The notes beneath the pieces are model-generated. The model had not been told where the DNA came from. It searched no databases and was given only the letters and a program-made list of their open reading frames with translations. From Phyto melanocephala (lineage: Eukaryota > Arthropoda > Insecta > Diptera > Rhinophoridae), in the NCBI GenBank assembly GCA_941918925.1, contig OW799237.1, forward strand, positions 787,201-851,200: 64,000 nt of DNA, in the 5' to 3' direction. Below, one piece after another: positions 10,038 through 22,759 of this stretch (position 1 is its first letter; every line of letters begins with the position of its first letter). The position numbers and the translations under genes were made by a program.

Positions 10038-12063
10038 TTTTTAAATATTAAAAATATTCCCTCGTATATAGAAATTTTACTTAGTTTTAATTTGAAGAAA
10101 ATAATTTTATGTGTAAACAATTTATGACACATCTTTGATGTAATAGGGATTTTTAGCATAAAGAAATGTAAAAAATTCTATTCTACAATAAATTTGTTTT
10201 CCAGCAAAAAAAAAAAAAAACTATTGTGGTGATCATAATCTAAGAGCAAAATACAATGATTTTGGTTAAATTTTAAAATGCAGTCATCATATTATTATCT
10301 CAATAGATCACTTAATCCCACCATATAATCATGGAATTTTTTTTTAAATTATTATAACATGATCTCACATAACCTTAAAATTAAAATATGTTTTTAAAAA
10401 GTAAAAATATGACTACAAATCTATACAAATTTAAATCAAATGTCGGCCTGAGAAGTCCAAGGAAGCAGCTTATCAGAAACATCACTGGACCAAAACTTTC
10501 CTTAACATAAATTGCTATTTTTAAACAAAACATTTTGCGCAATTTTAAATTTTATGTAAAATATAGATTCAATAAATAAAAATTTTGTAAAAATATTTTC
10601 TAAAGAAATATTTTCTTTCTATAGAAATTTTTCATTTTTAAATTTTTTATTAAAAAAAAACTTCCTTTTTTACTTTGAAGGGCATTGAGTGGTAATTTTT
10701 TTAAGTGGAAAAAACTACAAAATTATCTCAAAAAACAAAAGGCATGAAAATCAAGTCAAACAAGATGGCGGAAATAAATTAGAAAATAAAATAAAAATAT
10801 TAATGATCATTCATGACTGATATTTTGTTGTATATTTTATATTGCTAAGAAACGATTTTTATTTAACACTGTTTTTAATATTAAAAAAAATACTCTTCGT
10901 ATTGTGTCAGTTACATGAAAACATTGGTTTTTTTTTATAAAAATTGAAGGATTATAAAACTAAAAAGTGAATAGTGGATGATACTTAAATCGATCTGTTG
11001 AACCTCGCTTCTGTAACAATAGCATCGATAATATTTTCGGATTAAACGAGGAAATTCAAAGAAAATCAATGCAAAAACAATGTCTATCATTTGATTTATG
11101 CTTAAATAGTTATTAGAAGAATGTGAATAAAATTGTTTCTCCAACAATACCTTGTGGAAAGTTTCTCTCTAGGACAGTTAATAATAAAGAAATATTAAAG
11201 TGATGCCAGAACTAATATCTTTTCTTAGAATTTTAAATTTTTAATTTGATGATTTCTAAAATTTTGCAGAATTTACTTACTTAACATACAAAAATATTTT
11301 CTCCACACAATTCGCGAAATGGTGAAAATTTTTGTTTCACGTATTAATACAATTTTGCCTTCACGAGTGTTATAAATGTTTTTGTCTTTGAAAAATTTCT
11401 AAAAATTTAAACCATAAAAAATTCATTAGAAAATGAAGGAAAAAAATTAAATATTAATTAAGGAAAAAGTAAACGTTTCCATTTGATAACAAAATAGCGC
11501 GAAGTGTACAATAATAATATGAACAATAGTTAAAATTTCGCTTTTGTCTTCAACATCTTCCAATTAATTTAAAAAAAATAAATAAAAAAAAATAAGATCG
11601 TAAGAAAAACAAATATTTTAATACTTTTCTCCAATGCTAAAGCTGCCACATACATACATATGTACATTCTAAAAAGCGTATTTTTATTTTGGTTGTCAAA
11701 ATTCCATTCACTTCTGACAATTATTTCTTCAACTCTCCGTTTAACATCAACCAAAAAACTAGGAAAATAAAAAAAAAAAAAACAAAATAAGATGTAAGAC
11801 ACAAACCCTTTTAAAACTATATTACGATGTGTTGTGCAAGTTTTAAAAAGTGTACAAAAAGCTCAAGAGTTTTTACTATTATTCTTTCTGTTTGGTGCTT
11901 TTAAAGCAAATCACTGTGGCGCATTTTTGTTGAAAATGCATTTCGTCTTATTGTCATACACTCGTACAAACCAACATGTGTTGTTGTTGTAATGTGTATG
12001 TATGAACATTTTTGTTATTGAGAACTACACAAAGAAAACGAATGCTACATATTTATTTCTTTA
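10038..12063. other. AT-rich spacer, no gene seen
   Basis: Contains only short chance frames; the 70-codon minus-strand frame at 10935-11147 has no domain I recognise. A slightly GC-richer patch at 10441-10500 has no assigned role. Confidence 0.6.
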
Positions 12064-12660
12064 TACAGGGTGGGCCAATGTCACCGTGGGATTTAAAAAT
12101 TCAAAAACTTTTTCTTGAACATACAGTTTTTTCAGATTTAAAAATGTACAAATGGTGTCTTGGGCAGTATAAGCAGTAGCTCCCTCCTGTTGAAACTATA
12201 TCTCAGATCTGTTTTTAAGAGTATGGCGTAAAAACTGTTCAATTATAATTCGATACAGCTCTCTATTTACAATTACTGCACATCCATCTAAGTTTTCGAA
12301 GAAGTAGGGCCCATTGATATTTTCATACCTGAAGCCACATTAAACTGTGCTAAGGGGGTGCTTTTGGCGTTGTTGAATGACTCTTGGGTTTTGAGAATCC
12401 CTGAACCTTTAGTTCTACTTATGAGAAAAGCTATTTAAATTTCAGTGAGCTTCATTACTCATAAGCAGATTTTTAATTAAGTTTATTTAATTTCTGGTCA
12501 ACTGTTGAAACTTAACTGCCGATATATTTGAAACTTATTAAGGAAAAACAGTAAATATTTTTTTTAAATGCACAATAGTGACGTACTAGGGATTCCTAGC
12601 TAAACAGAACGGCTTCTGTTAAATATTTTTAGAATGAAGTTTTGATCGGTACGTAGCAAA
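12064..12660 (-). pseudogene. Decayed mariner-type transposase with one terminus
   Basis: The right edge on the minus strand is TA followed by CAGGGTGGGCCAATGTCACC. Reading leftwards in interrupted frames gives pieces of a Tc1/mariner transposase: MSNEAH (the first catalytic block, FSDEAH in intact relatives), NGPYFFENLDG, VNRELYRIIIEQFL and FQQEGATAYTAQDTI. In the last piece the usual catalytic Asp of QQDGAT is Glu. N-terminal helix-turn-helix remnants appear to 12650. Several stops and frameshifts make it dead. The third catalytic residue region is deleted. Confidence 0.75.
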
Positions 12661-13988
12661 TCGTTTAGGGTTCAATGCTGGTGGTAACGATAAATTGAGA
12701 ATCTCTGCATTATTAATGATACAATCTGAATAAAAATATACAGAAATGAACAGGTTAAGACATCTGTAAACAAAATAGTGACTTTTGGTTTACCCTGTGG
12801 TACATGATGCATGGGTTTGTTGCTAAGAATTATAAGTAGTTTTTGTATCGGCATCAATGTATGTAGTGCATTAGTGTGTGTTTCATGAACTGAAACCACA
12901 AAACCAAATACACATATTTTTTTGCAGTTTTTTACGAGTTTCTCGAAAAATTTTCTTTTCTTCTCTTTGATACTAAAATAAGAAACATTTACAGAAAACG
13001 TTTAACGTAAGTGAATAGTTTAACAGACATCAAGTCGACTTCTCAAAGCTATACTTTCAGATATTTCACTGACAAAGTTAAAAAAAAAAAATAATTAAAA
13101 ACTAAAACAATAAAAATAATTTATAGGCTTAAGGACAACGCAGTGACTACTTAGTGCTATATCGAGTTGCATATTAATTGTCCACTGTTGCCTAAAATTG
13201 AAAAAAATAAATTGTATTGGTATTTAGTTTCTCTTTAACCATTGAATCTTAAATACTTTAACGAAGAATCGTTTTACATAATTTCGTAGGGTAGAAAATC
13301 ATCAAAGTGAACTGAATTGTGAAAGAGAAAAAGTGAAAAAAAACTCACTACTAGTTTGTTGTCTTGCTTTCAGAGTATTCTAAATATAGTTGTTTTTCGG
13401 GAACAGTTTTAGAAATTGTCTTAAATTAGTGGAAATGATTTTTTGGTATTACGTTGCCCATGCCTCGTTTTGCAAACAATTAGCTTTAGCTTGCTTTAGT
13501 TTGAGATAGAATTAAAATTTTACAAATCTTAGCAAATGACTTCAATAGAATTGTTTAATCTAGGGTGGGTGAAATTTACTTTAATAATCGTCAGCATGCT
13601 AAGACCCAATTTGAATCCTTCACTTGTAGTCAGAACTATTTGCAGCTTGATAATTGAAAATATGTTAAAATTATGTTTAATAAACCTTTTTTTTAAACTA
13701 AATAAAAATTAAAGAAAAATAATTTGTGGACAAATGTTAAAGTCAAAGGAAATACTTAACAAGCCATTGTGAAACCAATCACAATAACATCGTAATTTAG
13801 CTCAGAAATCTACAGCAAACCGCAGGGAATTTCATTTAGGTTTCTCTTAAAGATTAAAAATTCTAAATGGTAGAAAATCAAAGTAAATAAAATGGCTGTA
13901 TTTTGGTGATGATGATAAAATTAAACATTTTTTAGCTATTAAAATTTAAAAAAATTTAGCATGTCAATGTTACGCATAAAACACAAAG
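12661..13988. other. AT-rich spacer, no gene seen
   Basis: No supported gene. A donor-like gtaagtg near 13007 has no convincing exon attached to it. Confidence 0.55.
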
Positions 13989-14505
13989 ACAACAGCAGGC
14001 TGCCGACTACAATCTGCATAAATAAAATACAGACGTTTATATAGAGGCAGTTATTTTAACCTCATTACAGCTGCAAAACTACACAGCTACATTTGGGGAT
14101 GGCTCACACTTACGCAAATTCTATTTATTTTAGCGGCAAAAAGCAGATTTAGTGCTGTCAATATAACACGAATTGTTAAATTTACTAGAAAAGGACGTCA
14201 CAAAATTTATATTTCGAATATATTTATATAAAAAATTACGAGGTTTTAAGCACATACAATTATTTGGATTTAAATTTGTCAGTGGTGTACGCATATTTAA
14301 AACTAGCAATTTTATTTTTATAAAATTGAAAAACTTGAATGTGACACCACTAATATTTATTTGTACAGCAAACAGCTATTATTTAATTTATGTTTATGGT
14401 GCTGCTGTCACTTTCAAACGAATTATGTAGATGACTACACTGCGGAAACTAACTGAGCTAGCTGCATTTGTAGTCATACAGCTATGTAGCCTGCCGTGGT
14501 CTATG
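13989..14505. repeat. Possible fold-back element
   Basis: The left side has GCAGGCT...GACTACAA..TGC (about 13993-14017). The right side (about 14462-14500) has its reverse complement with about 10 extra bases inside. An inner pair, AGTGGTGT (14281) and ACACCACT (14343), also faces inward. I could not find a target duplication, so it may be an old fold-back insertion or coincidence. Confidence 0.3.
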
Positions 14506-14790
14506 TGTTTAAGCTTTATATAAAAAAGTATTTTAAAGCGAATTCGTGATTTTTTCATATAGATTCTGACGTTGTTAGTGAGAGCCTGAAATGGACAACT
14601 GATAGGTTATGAGGACCTTGTTAGGTGTACCCTGCTAAACGGTCTTCTTAAGAAGGTAAAATATTAAGGAGTTTGCATTTCTCTTTTATCTATGAAAATT
14701 AGAATAGACCGTGTTGCATGAAAGGCCCTAACACTACCAAAATTAGGACTACTTACTTACATTTATTTAAATTATGTTTATGGTTTTTTG

Positions 14791-14907
14791 TTTGGGAATT
14801 CCGTTTTCCACATGGAGCGCACAACATGCCAACTGGGCATAGGTGTATACCTGTCATGGGTTTGGGCTTTTATACCCCTCCTTTTCAACCTAACCTAACC
14901 TAACCTA
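14791..14907 (+). repeat. CCTAA-tailed dispersed repeat, copy A
   Basis: Ends in TTTTCAACCTAACCTAACC and is preceded by GGTTTGGGCTTTTATACCC. Copy B at 17423-17532 shares a TTGGGAATT-type block, a cacaacaagc-type block, GGTTTGGGCTT and TTTTCAATCTAACCTAA in the same order. A short tandem tail at one end suggests the 3' end of a retroposon (SINE or LINE); the family is unknown. Confidence 0.5.
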
Positions 14908-16432
14908 CATTTATTTTTGTCACCATATGCTCTATATGCAGATGTTATTTGATAATAATATCTGTTATTTTAATTTATATTATAACTTCAAATATTTGTT
15001 TACTGCCTTTATTAAAATTATGAGTAGAATTATGTTAATATCTTATGGAGGTCCGCCCTCAAACTTATCTAGTCTTGTATGTTTGTTTGTATATAAATAT
15101 GAACACACAATTATGCTAAATGTCATCGCTTTTCTCTATTTAATTTTTTATTGTTTTATTAACCTTTGTTGCTGGCAAAAGTAAACAGAATTTCAGATTG
15201 TTAAAAAAAAGTAAATAAATTATAACACTAATAACAACTGAAAATGGCAGACAATATGAATATTTATACACTAAAACTTAAATAGAAAGGACATATGCTC
15301 ATCTACCCACTAAGTTTGTGTTAGTTTTGTTGTTGGAACACATTTTTGCATATGTTTAACTCTTCGTTTACAAAGTGCATGTGTAAACATAAGTACGATG
15401 ATGCATGAAAATCTATTTAGAGGGAAAGTGCTTGTGTGTAGGGCTTTCTAGAAGGCCTCTTAAAAAGACAATTATTAAATAAAATTGTTTTTTTGTTATC
15501 ATAGATCATATGGCAGGTTTCATAGGTGTTTGTACATTTATTCCTACGACAGAATGTATTGTATAAAACCACATTTTTAATGATTTGATTCTTTTAGATC
15601 AATAAACCAGTTTTCACACCTAAAGCTAAAACCTGGTTTTGACATTTAAATTATTAACAGCTGGTTTTTCGTTTACGCTACAAGTTTAATTAAATTAGGT
15701 TTTGGTGTAAAAAATTTTTTAAAAATAAAGTTAAATTTTTGTAGAAATAATTGCACTTCTTGTAATATTTTTGTTTTAATATTTATTTGTCACACTGTAT
15801 ATCAGCTGTTTGAATGAAAAACTAGTGAATTTTTACAATGCGCTTCAAAATTGAAATTATTTTACTCTCTGTTAATGAATATTCGAACATTATGGAGCTT
15901 TTTTATTTAGCGTTGTGACGGCTGCAGCCATTTTGTTGTGTTGGTTTTATTAAAATTCGTTGTGTTGCCTATTTGTAAATAAATACTTTGGAGTAACATT
16001 AACAACAGAAGAAATAGGTTTAATACAGAAGGGCCTTTTAAAAATGCATAGTGCTGTGTGATAAAATATTAATTCAAATAGACGTGCATTTATTGTAATG
16101 AGTATTAGCGGTGTTTGCGTACATGCATGTATTAGTGTTACAAGGAAAAATTAACATTTACAGCCCAGTTGATCATTTTATAAATCTCCTTTTGGTAAAA
16201 GGCAATGATGAATCGTAGAAGACATATTGGGAACAGCTTAACTAAATGGTTGACGATATTTTCAATTAAATGGTATGAAATTATATAATAATGGCTAAGC
16301 AACATGTCGCTTATCTTGCCTTCAAATACTATGGAGACATATGTATACATATATGATCACTTACGATGTTTTTATCTTGGAACTTTTCTATTCTGTTTTC
16401 CATATTCAACTATACAGTGATTGACTGAGTTC
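14908..16432. other. AT-rich spacer, no gene seen
   Basis: The 85-codon frame at 14927-15184 is Leu/Phe/Tyr-rich with no domain. Nothing else is supported. Confidence 0.55.
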
Positions 16433-16581
16433 CAAGGTGCCCTAAGGGTTGTATTGCCATAAGATCGTAAATTCCCAAAAATTTTATAATTATTGAAAAA
16501 TATTGCATTGCTTATTGTAAAATTTTTAAATCTTTTTAAAATTTTCAAAATTCAGGACAGTACAACACTTTGGACATCTTG
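16433..16581. mobile_element. 149-bp MITE, copy 1
   Basis: Starts CAAGGTGCCCTAAGGGTTGT and ends with an inverted relative of it (minus strand CAAGATGTCCAAAGTGTTGT). The middle is AT-rich. A second copy at 45571-45713 has ends CAAGAGGTCC and, on the minus strand, CAAGATGTCCTAAGTG. Two copies with matching ends at distant sites indicate a mobile family. No coding capacity, and no clear target duplication. Confidence 0.6.
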
Positions 16582-17422
16582 TGAATTATTAAAATGGTTT
16601 TTTTTATTTTGCCCTTTTAAAGTGACATTATTTTTAATGGTTTTTTTGTAAATACACATGAACATTGTCACTAGTCTTGTCGTCAAAACTCTTTAATAGA
16701 CGAAATTACACAACCTTGTCATTAGATTTGTCGTCAACGACATTCCACATGATCAGCTGAGCAATTTATCGCTATAGTGCTCGTTATTAAGTAAAAATTT
16801 TAAAAATATCGTGAAATATATCGTTAAACACAATTGTGTGTGCACACAAAAGTGTGCTACTAAATTATTATGAAGTCAGCCTCCATTAGTTATATCCATA
16901 TTGTAAAAAAAAAATAAAAATTTTCTAATAATAGTGATAAAAATTTGATGATAACTAGGACCTACTTCAAAGTTTTATTGTAACAACATTTAATTTATTC
17001 CATATTGCAAATTTGCATTAAGTTGTCCACCACCTGTATTAAAATGTTTTAAGAATGTCTCATTTTAGTTTATATAGATTGCGTTGAATGTTTACCAAGC
17101 GCTAAGGGCTATAGAAGTGTGAGAGTTGTAAAAATATTTAGATTTTAAAATGAGCAAAAGTTATGAATTTATGAAATCATATAATTTATTAAATATTATC
17201 ACCTTAGTAGACGGTAAAACGGGAGCTTATTATTGTAGTTCAAAGGAATACAAAGAGAATATTTTTTTAGCAAGCTTCTATTGCGTTGGAATTTCTATAT
17301 TTTGTGTGGGTGTAACTTTAAAATGAACATGTAAATAGGAATTAAGAAAAGGCACCAGTTAGTATACATTATGTAGTCAAGGTTTGTACACTATGGAGGT
17401 ACACTTTAGGATTACGGTTCTA
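16582..17422. other. AT-rich spacer with a short repeated phrase
   Basis: TTGTCACTAGTCTTGTCGTCAA near 16665 recurs as TTGTCATTAGATTTGTCGTCAA about 51 bp later: two diverged tandem units. No gene seen. Confidence 0.5.
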
Positions 17423-17532
17423 GTTGGGGAATTTTCCTTATTTAAAAGTTCACAACAAGCAAACTTTTATAGGTGTATAGCTTTTATAGGTTTGGGCTTC
17501 AAATGCCACTCTTTTTCAATCTAACCTAATCT
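17423..17532 (+). repeat. CCTAA-tailed dispersed repeat, copy B
   Basis: Second member of the repeat described at 14791-14907, more diverged and with only one and a half tail units. Confidence 0.45.
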
Positions 17533-18189
17533 GCATACATAAATAAACACATACATATGTAGTCTAATAGCCAGGAATGAAAGAAGCTCATCTATTCTTT
17601 CCTTGTTCAGATTTGCAAGAATAATTCAATAAATGTCTTTAAGAAATTTTATCTTAAAAAATTATATTCTATGATTTTTTGTGTCCCTAGTCACTGTATT
17701 TTCATTACTAAGTCAATCTCCATAGAGTGTTGCCTACATTTTTGATTGCATAGAGTCTTAGCTAACACAGTAAAAATAGCACAACTCATTCACAAAGTTG
17801 TGAAAAGAAGACGGTTTAGAAAACATTACTAGAACATACAAGTATAAAATCTGTTGTAGAAACTTGAAATGCTCAGCAGAAATGTCGTTCCAGGAGTTTA
17901 ACACTCACACTGTTTCTGACACATTAATAGTATATAGAAACATTGAAAAATAAATATTTTATTAGAGCCTTTATTATGGTTCTATTAAATTTCTTCGGCA
18001 ATTTTTTTTTAAATAAAATACTTTATGCCAAAAACAGAACTAATTTTAAACGTATCAAAAAGGCAACTGCCCCCTTAGCCACAGAAAAATGATAAAATAT
18101 TTTAGAAATAATGATAAATAAGAAAACCTATAATTTTCAAAAATATACATTTTATAACGTTACTTTTTACATTTTTTTTTATTTTCTAG

Positions 18190-18533
18190 TCAGTTACGCC
18201 CTCAATGAACCAACAACAAGAAAAATACATTAAAAATTTCAATTAGATTCAAGAGACACGTGTTGGTTTTATTGAAGAGAAAAAAGGAACACAAGTAAAA
18301 AAAAGAATTAAATTACTGACGAAAAATTTGCAAGAAGTTCTAGAAACGAAAATTTATGTCGTTGTCAGGTGGAAAATCATTTTTTATTTTATCATTCAAA
18401 ACCTTCAAATGCACTCGTGCTAAAAATGAAAAATCTAAAGAAAACGCGATTGGAGATTTTAATTTGCGGGACGTTTAAATAAAAAAAAAAAAAAAAAAAT
18501 AAATAAATAAAAGCTATTTGTTTTAAAAGTGAG
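18190..18533 (+). other. Candidate non-coding 5' exon
   Basis: Preceded by a strong acceptor (pyrimidine run then TTTTCTAG, ending 18189) and followed by a perfect donor GAG|GTAAGT at 18534. The segment is 344 bp, ends in a 19-A run plus an AAAT repeat, and has only short frames (a 13-codon one from the ATG near 18205). It would fit a 5' untranslated exon of a long gene on the plus strand. Splice-like matches arise by chance in AT-rich introns, so this is a weak call. Confidence 0.25.
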
Positions 18534-18729
18534 GTAAGTAATCTTGTGGTTTATTAGTGTAATTTTTTTTCAATCAATCCCAGCTGTACTTTTTACAATT
18601 TAAAATATATTTTTTATAATTTAAATAACTATATTTATACTAAATGTTTGAATTAATTAAATATTTTATTTTTAAACTTTGACTATTGAGCTGTAACTTG
18701 ACAAATTCTCTATTTTTGATATTGTAAAC

Positions 18730-19476
18730 CAAGGCATATCCATAAGGTATATGCATCGCGGCAACAAACACAACAATAAAAAACACATGTATTTTGTTTT
18801 TGTATATATGCCGGCATTTGTCAAACAATTTTTTTTATTTTCTTCTTAAATTTGATTAACTTTTAAAAAACTTTAAAGCGAAGACTTTTTATTCACGATT
18901 TTGTATTTTTTAAAATGTTTTAAACCAAATGAAATTGCGAATTATTTGTTGTATAATTAAATTAAAAAAATTAAGTTTGACAACTGCAGGCATGACTTTT
19001 AAAAAAAGTTGGCAACGTTCAAGGCGAATTCATACAGGTGAAATTATCAGCACATGATGATGGGGAAACACAATGTCTAAATTTGTTGAATTCTCTTTTT
19101 TTCTATTTATTAATGAAGGAATGGAAAATTAGATTTTGGATTCCGAATTAAACATTTAACTTAATTGTGCTTTTTATGATAATAAATTTACCAAATTTTT
19201 GTATATTTGTTGTTCTTGCACCATTTATAATGTGCTTCACAAACACATATCCTTTTTTTAATAAAATTTTATTGAATTAAACATATAAAAACAACTTTTC
19301 CATCCTTGTTATACAAACTGGCCTTGAAAGAAAAAATCCCCTAAAAATTTGCTTTGTTGTATCAATTCGCCGTTGCATATACCTGTATGAATATGCCTTG
19401 GTAACGCTTATAAAATGTACATAAAAAAAAAAAACAGTCAGCTGATTGGATACGAGTACCTTATGGATATGCCTTG
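18730..19476. mobile_element. hAT-type non-autonomous element with exact 8-bp duplication
   Basis: Begins CAAGGCATATCCATAAGGTA and ends in its reverse complement. Both flanks carry the identical octamer ttgtaaac (18722-18729 and 19477-19484). Eight-base duplications with T at position 2 and A at position 7, and ends fitting C-A-R-N-G, are typical of the hAT superfamily. P elements also make 8-bp duplications and cannot be excluded. An extra internal terminus copy (minus strand CCAAGGCATATTCATACAGG) lies at about 19380-19403. A second copy of the family is at 44709-45070, in the opposite internal orientation. No transposase frame. Confidence 0.75.
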
Positions 19477-19849
19477 TTGTAAACTATGAATTTTCATTTT
19501 TAAACAAGAGTTCGTATTTCTTGTCACTGCCTTAAGTCTGAAAACGTAAAAACTTTAAATTTTTTCTTTATCATACAAAAAGAATGAAAAAATAAAATAC
19601 AATATTTAAGTATGTCCATACATGTCTGTATATCCTGATGATTGTTATTCTTTCATTTTATTTTTGTTCGTTTAGTTTTTTTTTATAATTTTCAGAATCG
19701 ACTTTAAAATTATAGAATAGACAGGGTAATTTTTTTAAGAATTTACAAATTTTGAAAATTATAACAATGTGATGCGATGAATTGTTTGTTTAGCAACATA
19801 AATAGATACATTTGTACAATTATCACTAGGTATTTCAGTTGTATCAAGC

Positions 19850-20345
19850 ACTTACGTAAAGAATCCCAAAACTAAGTTGTTTTGGTCCCATATACTTTGC
19901 GTTGTCTCAGAATTCTCTGGGCTCGAGCAGACCAAATAAATTAGGTAACAGTTTTAAGGTCAATTTGGATGGTAGCAGTACTGAGGACCTACGTTGCTAG
20001 TTGGTGCATAAGAAAACTGGTCAACGAACAGATCCACTCCGACGCTAGGGCTCACTGCGTGAGATTGCCTACTCATGAATACGAAATTGAACAAATTAAC
20101 AAAAACAAACTTCTTAAAAGGGAGAAGAGGGACAAAATCCTGACTATGACGTATGAAGAACAGACAGTAGGACGAACACTTCTTTTAGGGTACTTCAAGG
20201 GGTGAGCGCTGTGCGGAATTAAAAATTTAGACACAAGGGATATTAATTAACGCAAATTAAATTGGACGATTTTCTAGAATTGTCGAGAGACTTTATGGCT
20301 GAGATTAGCAACACACAGCGGTTGGGAGATCTCAGTTAGGGATTA
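19850..20345 (+). pseudogene. GC-richer coding-like relic, identity unknown
   Basis: A 78-codon frame (19969-20205) stands out by base composition near 46% GC and balanced codon use, unlike the surrounding DNA. It is charged (KNKLLKREKRDKILTMTYEEQ) and has no motif I recognise. After the stop, another short coding-like stretch (DFLELSRDFMAEISNTQRLG, from about 20268) continues in a different frame. This suggests an eroded longer coding region, most likely from a mobile element. It could also be a retrocopy of a host gene. I do not assign a function. Confidence 0.35.
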
Positions 20346-22690
20346 AACGAAGAATAAATAAACGAATTATAGTTACAAACATATTTTTTATAAAAGGCTT
20401 TCCCTATCCAATATAGATTATAATGAAATATTTTTTTTTATGTATAAAACGAACCTCAATTTTGCAAATTAGGACAACATATCTCGATAAGGAAAGATGT
20501 TAAAAATTGAATTTAATATTTAAATATGAATTAAAATTGCAAATTACATTACTTCGGAATTCTGTTTAAATACTTAAACTTATAATGAAATAATTTGGAA
20601 CCTTTAGTAACCTTCATCCCGTTTAGCATCTCCATGGGAAACTCAACAAAACAATGAACCAAAAAATGATTAAATTTTATAATAGATTTTTTTTAAACTT
20701 GACGAAGTATCCATTGTCATTCAATGGTCGCTAAACAATGAAAGATATGTTTGCATGAATTTAGTGTTGTTCTCAAATATCGTTTTAATATATTTTTGCA
20801 TCTCTGTGTATATATACATATATATATAAATTTGTAAAATGGTAAAATGAGTGCCGGTCTACATACAAATGGCCAAACTAAAAACAAATCTGAAAGATTG
20901 GTGAAAGTATAAAGAAAAAATATTGAAACAAATAACTTGTTCAAATTTAGGTTCATCCATCATAACGGTTGTCAACATTTCATTTCATTTCAAGCCTGTC
21001 ACATCGACTTTTCGCAGTCCGTCATTTAGTTGTTATTGTTGCAATATTGGTTTGGCTGTAGCAGTGGCATCAGTGGTCATGATTGTACATATAGAAGTAC
21101 ATTAAGCAATACAAACACCAACAACAAAATCATTAGCAGAGCACTAGCAGCAGCAATAAAATATTTTGTATAAATTTCTTTACCACATTCCCCCGTAGTT
21201 AACCAAAAGCTTATTGTTTTGTTATATGCATTAATGACGGATTAAAAAAAAAATTATTTTAACTAGTCGTCTGTCCAAAGACGTTAATGATCTGGTTTAG
21301 TAGTGATGTGAACGATTGTGATGGGTATGACATAGACAAATATACAAAACATTTTGATTTACAAATAAAAATCTTATTGAGTAAAATATTGACTTCCCAA
21401 GTTTTTTTTGTTACAAAATATATTATGCCAATTTTTTAAATGTTTTTGTTTTACTTCATTAAACTTACAAACATACGTAAGTGTATTTATTTATTTAAAT
21501 AATTTTTTGTTAGATATTTTATGCTTATACGTTTGCGGAAATAAGTGGGTTAATTGAGAATTATCTAAAGGATTACGCTTTATAGGCACAGAAATATTGA
21601 TAGTGAAACTTCGCCTATACGTAACTAGTAATTATTCCTTTGATTTTATGATAATTAGAATTTAAAATACTGAAAACATATTTCTCATTCATGTACATAC
21701 ATAAAGGGTGGTACTGTAATCATTGTATTTTAAGGTTAAGCGCCAAACCATAATAGTTCTTATCACAAAAAACTATTTTTTGGTACTTTGCTGAGCTTGT
21801 CAAATTTTTGAAATCTTATATTTATATTAATAAGCAATCCGATTTTTTTAACGCAGTTTACGCTCACATGATTTTAATAAATAAAATGTACCATTTGAAA
21901 GGAATTGTCGTGTAGATGTTAAATCTTTTAAAATTGATCAAGTATTAGTGATTTGTAAGAGATTAAAATTGAACAAACTATACTAAACAAAAAATAAAGA
22001 AACAATGTAGTGCGTATTGCCATCGGTAAAAAGTGCGGTAAGTAGGCCTTATAAAAGGTATTATTTAGACTTATATGGCGCACATAAAGACTTCGATAGC
22101 CATTGCATATTCATTTATGTTTCACACGCGTTGTGATATAGAGTTGGAGTTTTCATACTCGCTTTTAAAAACGGGGTTTCTTAAAGACCTTCTGATGAAA
22201 GTTCCTTTGGAACGCTTTTATACAAAAAATATAATTCAGCATATCTCTCAAAACTTTTATTTAATGGCAGAGATGAGCAACTACAATTATGTACCTATAA
22301 ATTAAAATCAAAAACATTCTTATGCTCATTCATTTAGTCGTCAATCAGACAACAACGAACGAACATTTGTATGACTGTATGCAGTTTTTCTTTATTTTTG
22401 TTGGTGTTTTTATTTAGACATTCTAAACAAAATTAATTTTCAGGTTTATTTATATTTATTTTATAAGAAATAACTGACCTTTAAGTTTTGTTAAAAAAAA
22501 AAAATTCTTAATGAGTAAATGGGCCGGACATTTATAGTTTAGCAAAATAGAATTTATTCACTAAAATTTACGATATAATTTAGCTAATCCAATCTTTACA
22601 GCATGTTTTGATAAGACAAGCTTATGAAGCTTCTAGATTTATTTTTTTATTTTCGACTTCTATTATTTTAGCCTAAATAAATTACCAGTG
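20346..22690. other. AT-rich spacer, no gene seen
   Basis: The 76-codon frame at 22075-22305 and others here have no domain or composition signal. A TA/CATA-rich tract lies at 20805-20830, and there is an isolated 'aaagggtggtactg' phrase at 21704. Confidence 0.55.
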
Positions 22691-22759
22691 GCCAAATTAC
22701 GGCATTCGATCACGATCGAAATTTGAAAATTCGATCGTGATCGAATACAGTAATTTGGC
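22691..22759. repeat. 69-bp hairpin with TTCGATCGTGATCGAA stem
   Basis: Two 30-bp arms with 9 bases between them. The inner part (ATTCGATCACGATCGAA against its reverse complement) is perfect; the outer CCAAATTAC/GTAATTTGG part also pairs, with three mismatches in between. The arms are far more GC-rich than the surroundings. It may be a tiny fold-back MITE, a hairpin RNA source or a dyad binding site. Confidence 0.6.

Noticed and set aside
19633..19645. CTGATGA on the plus strand
   Set aside because: No pairing stem and no GAAA at suitable distance.
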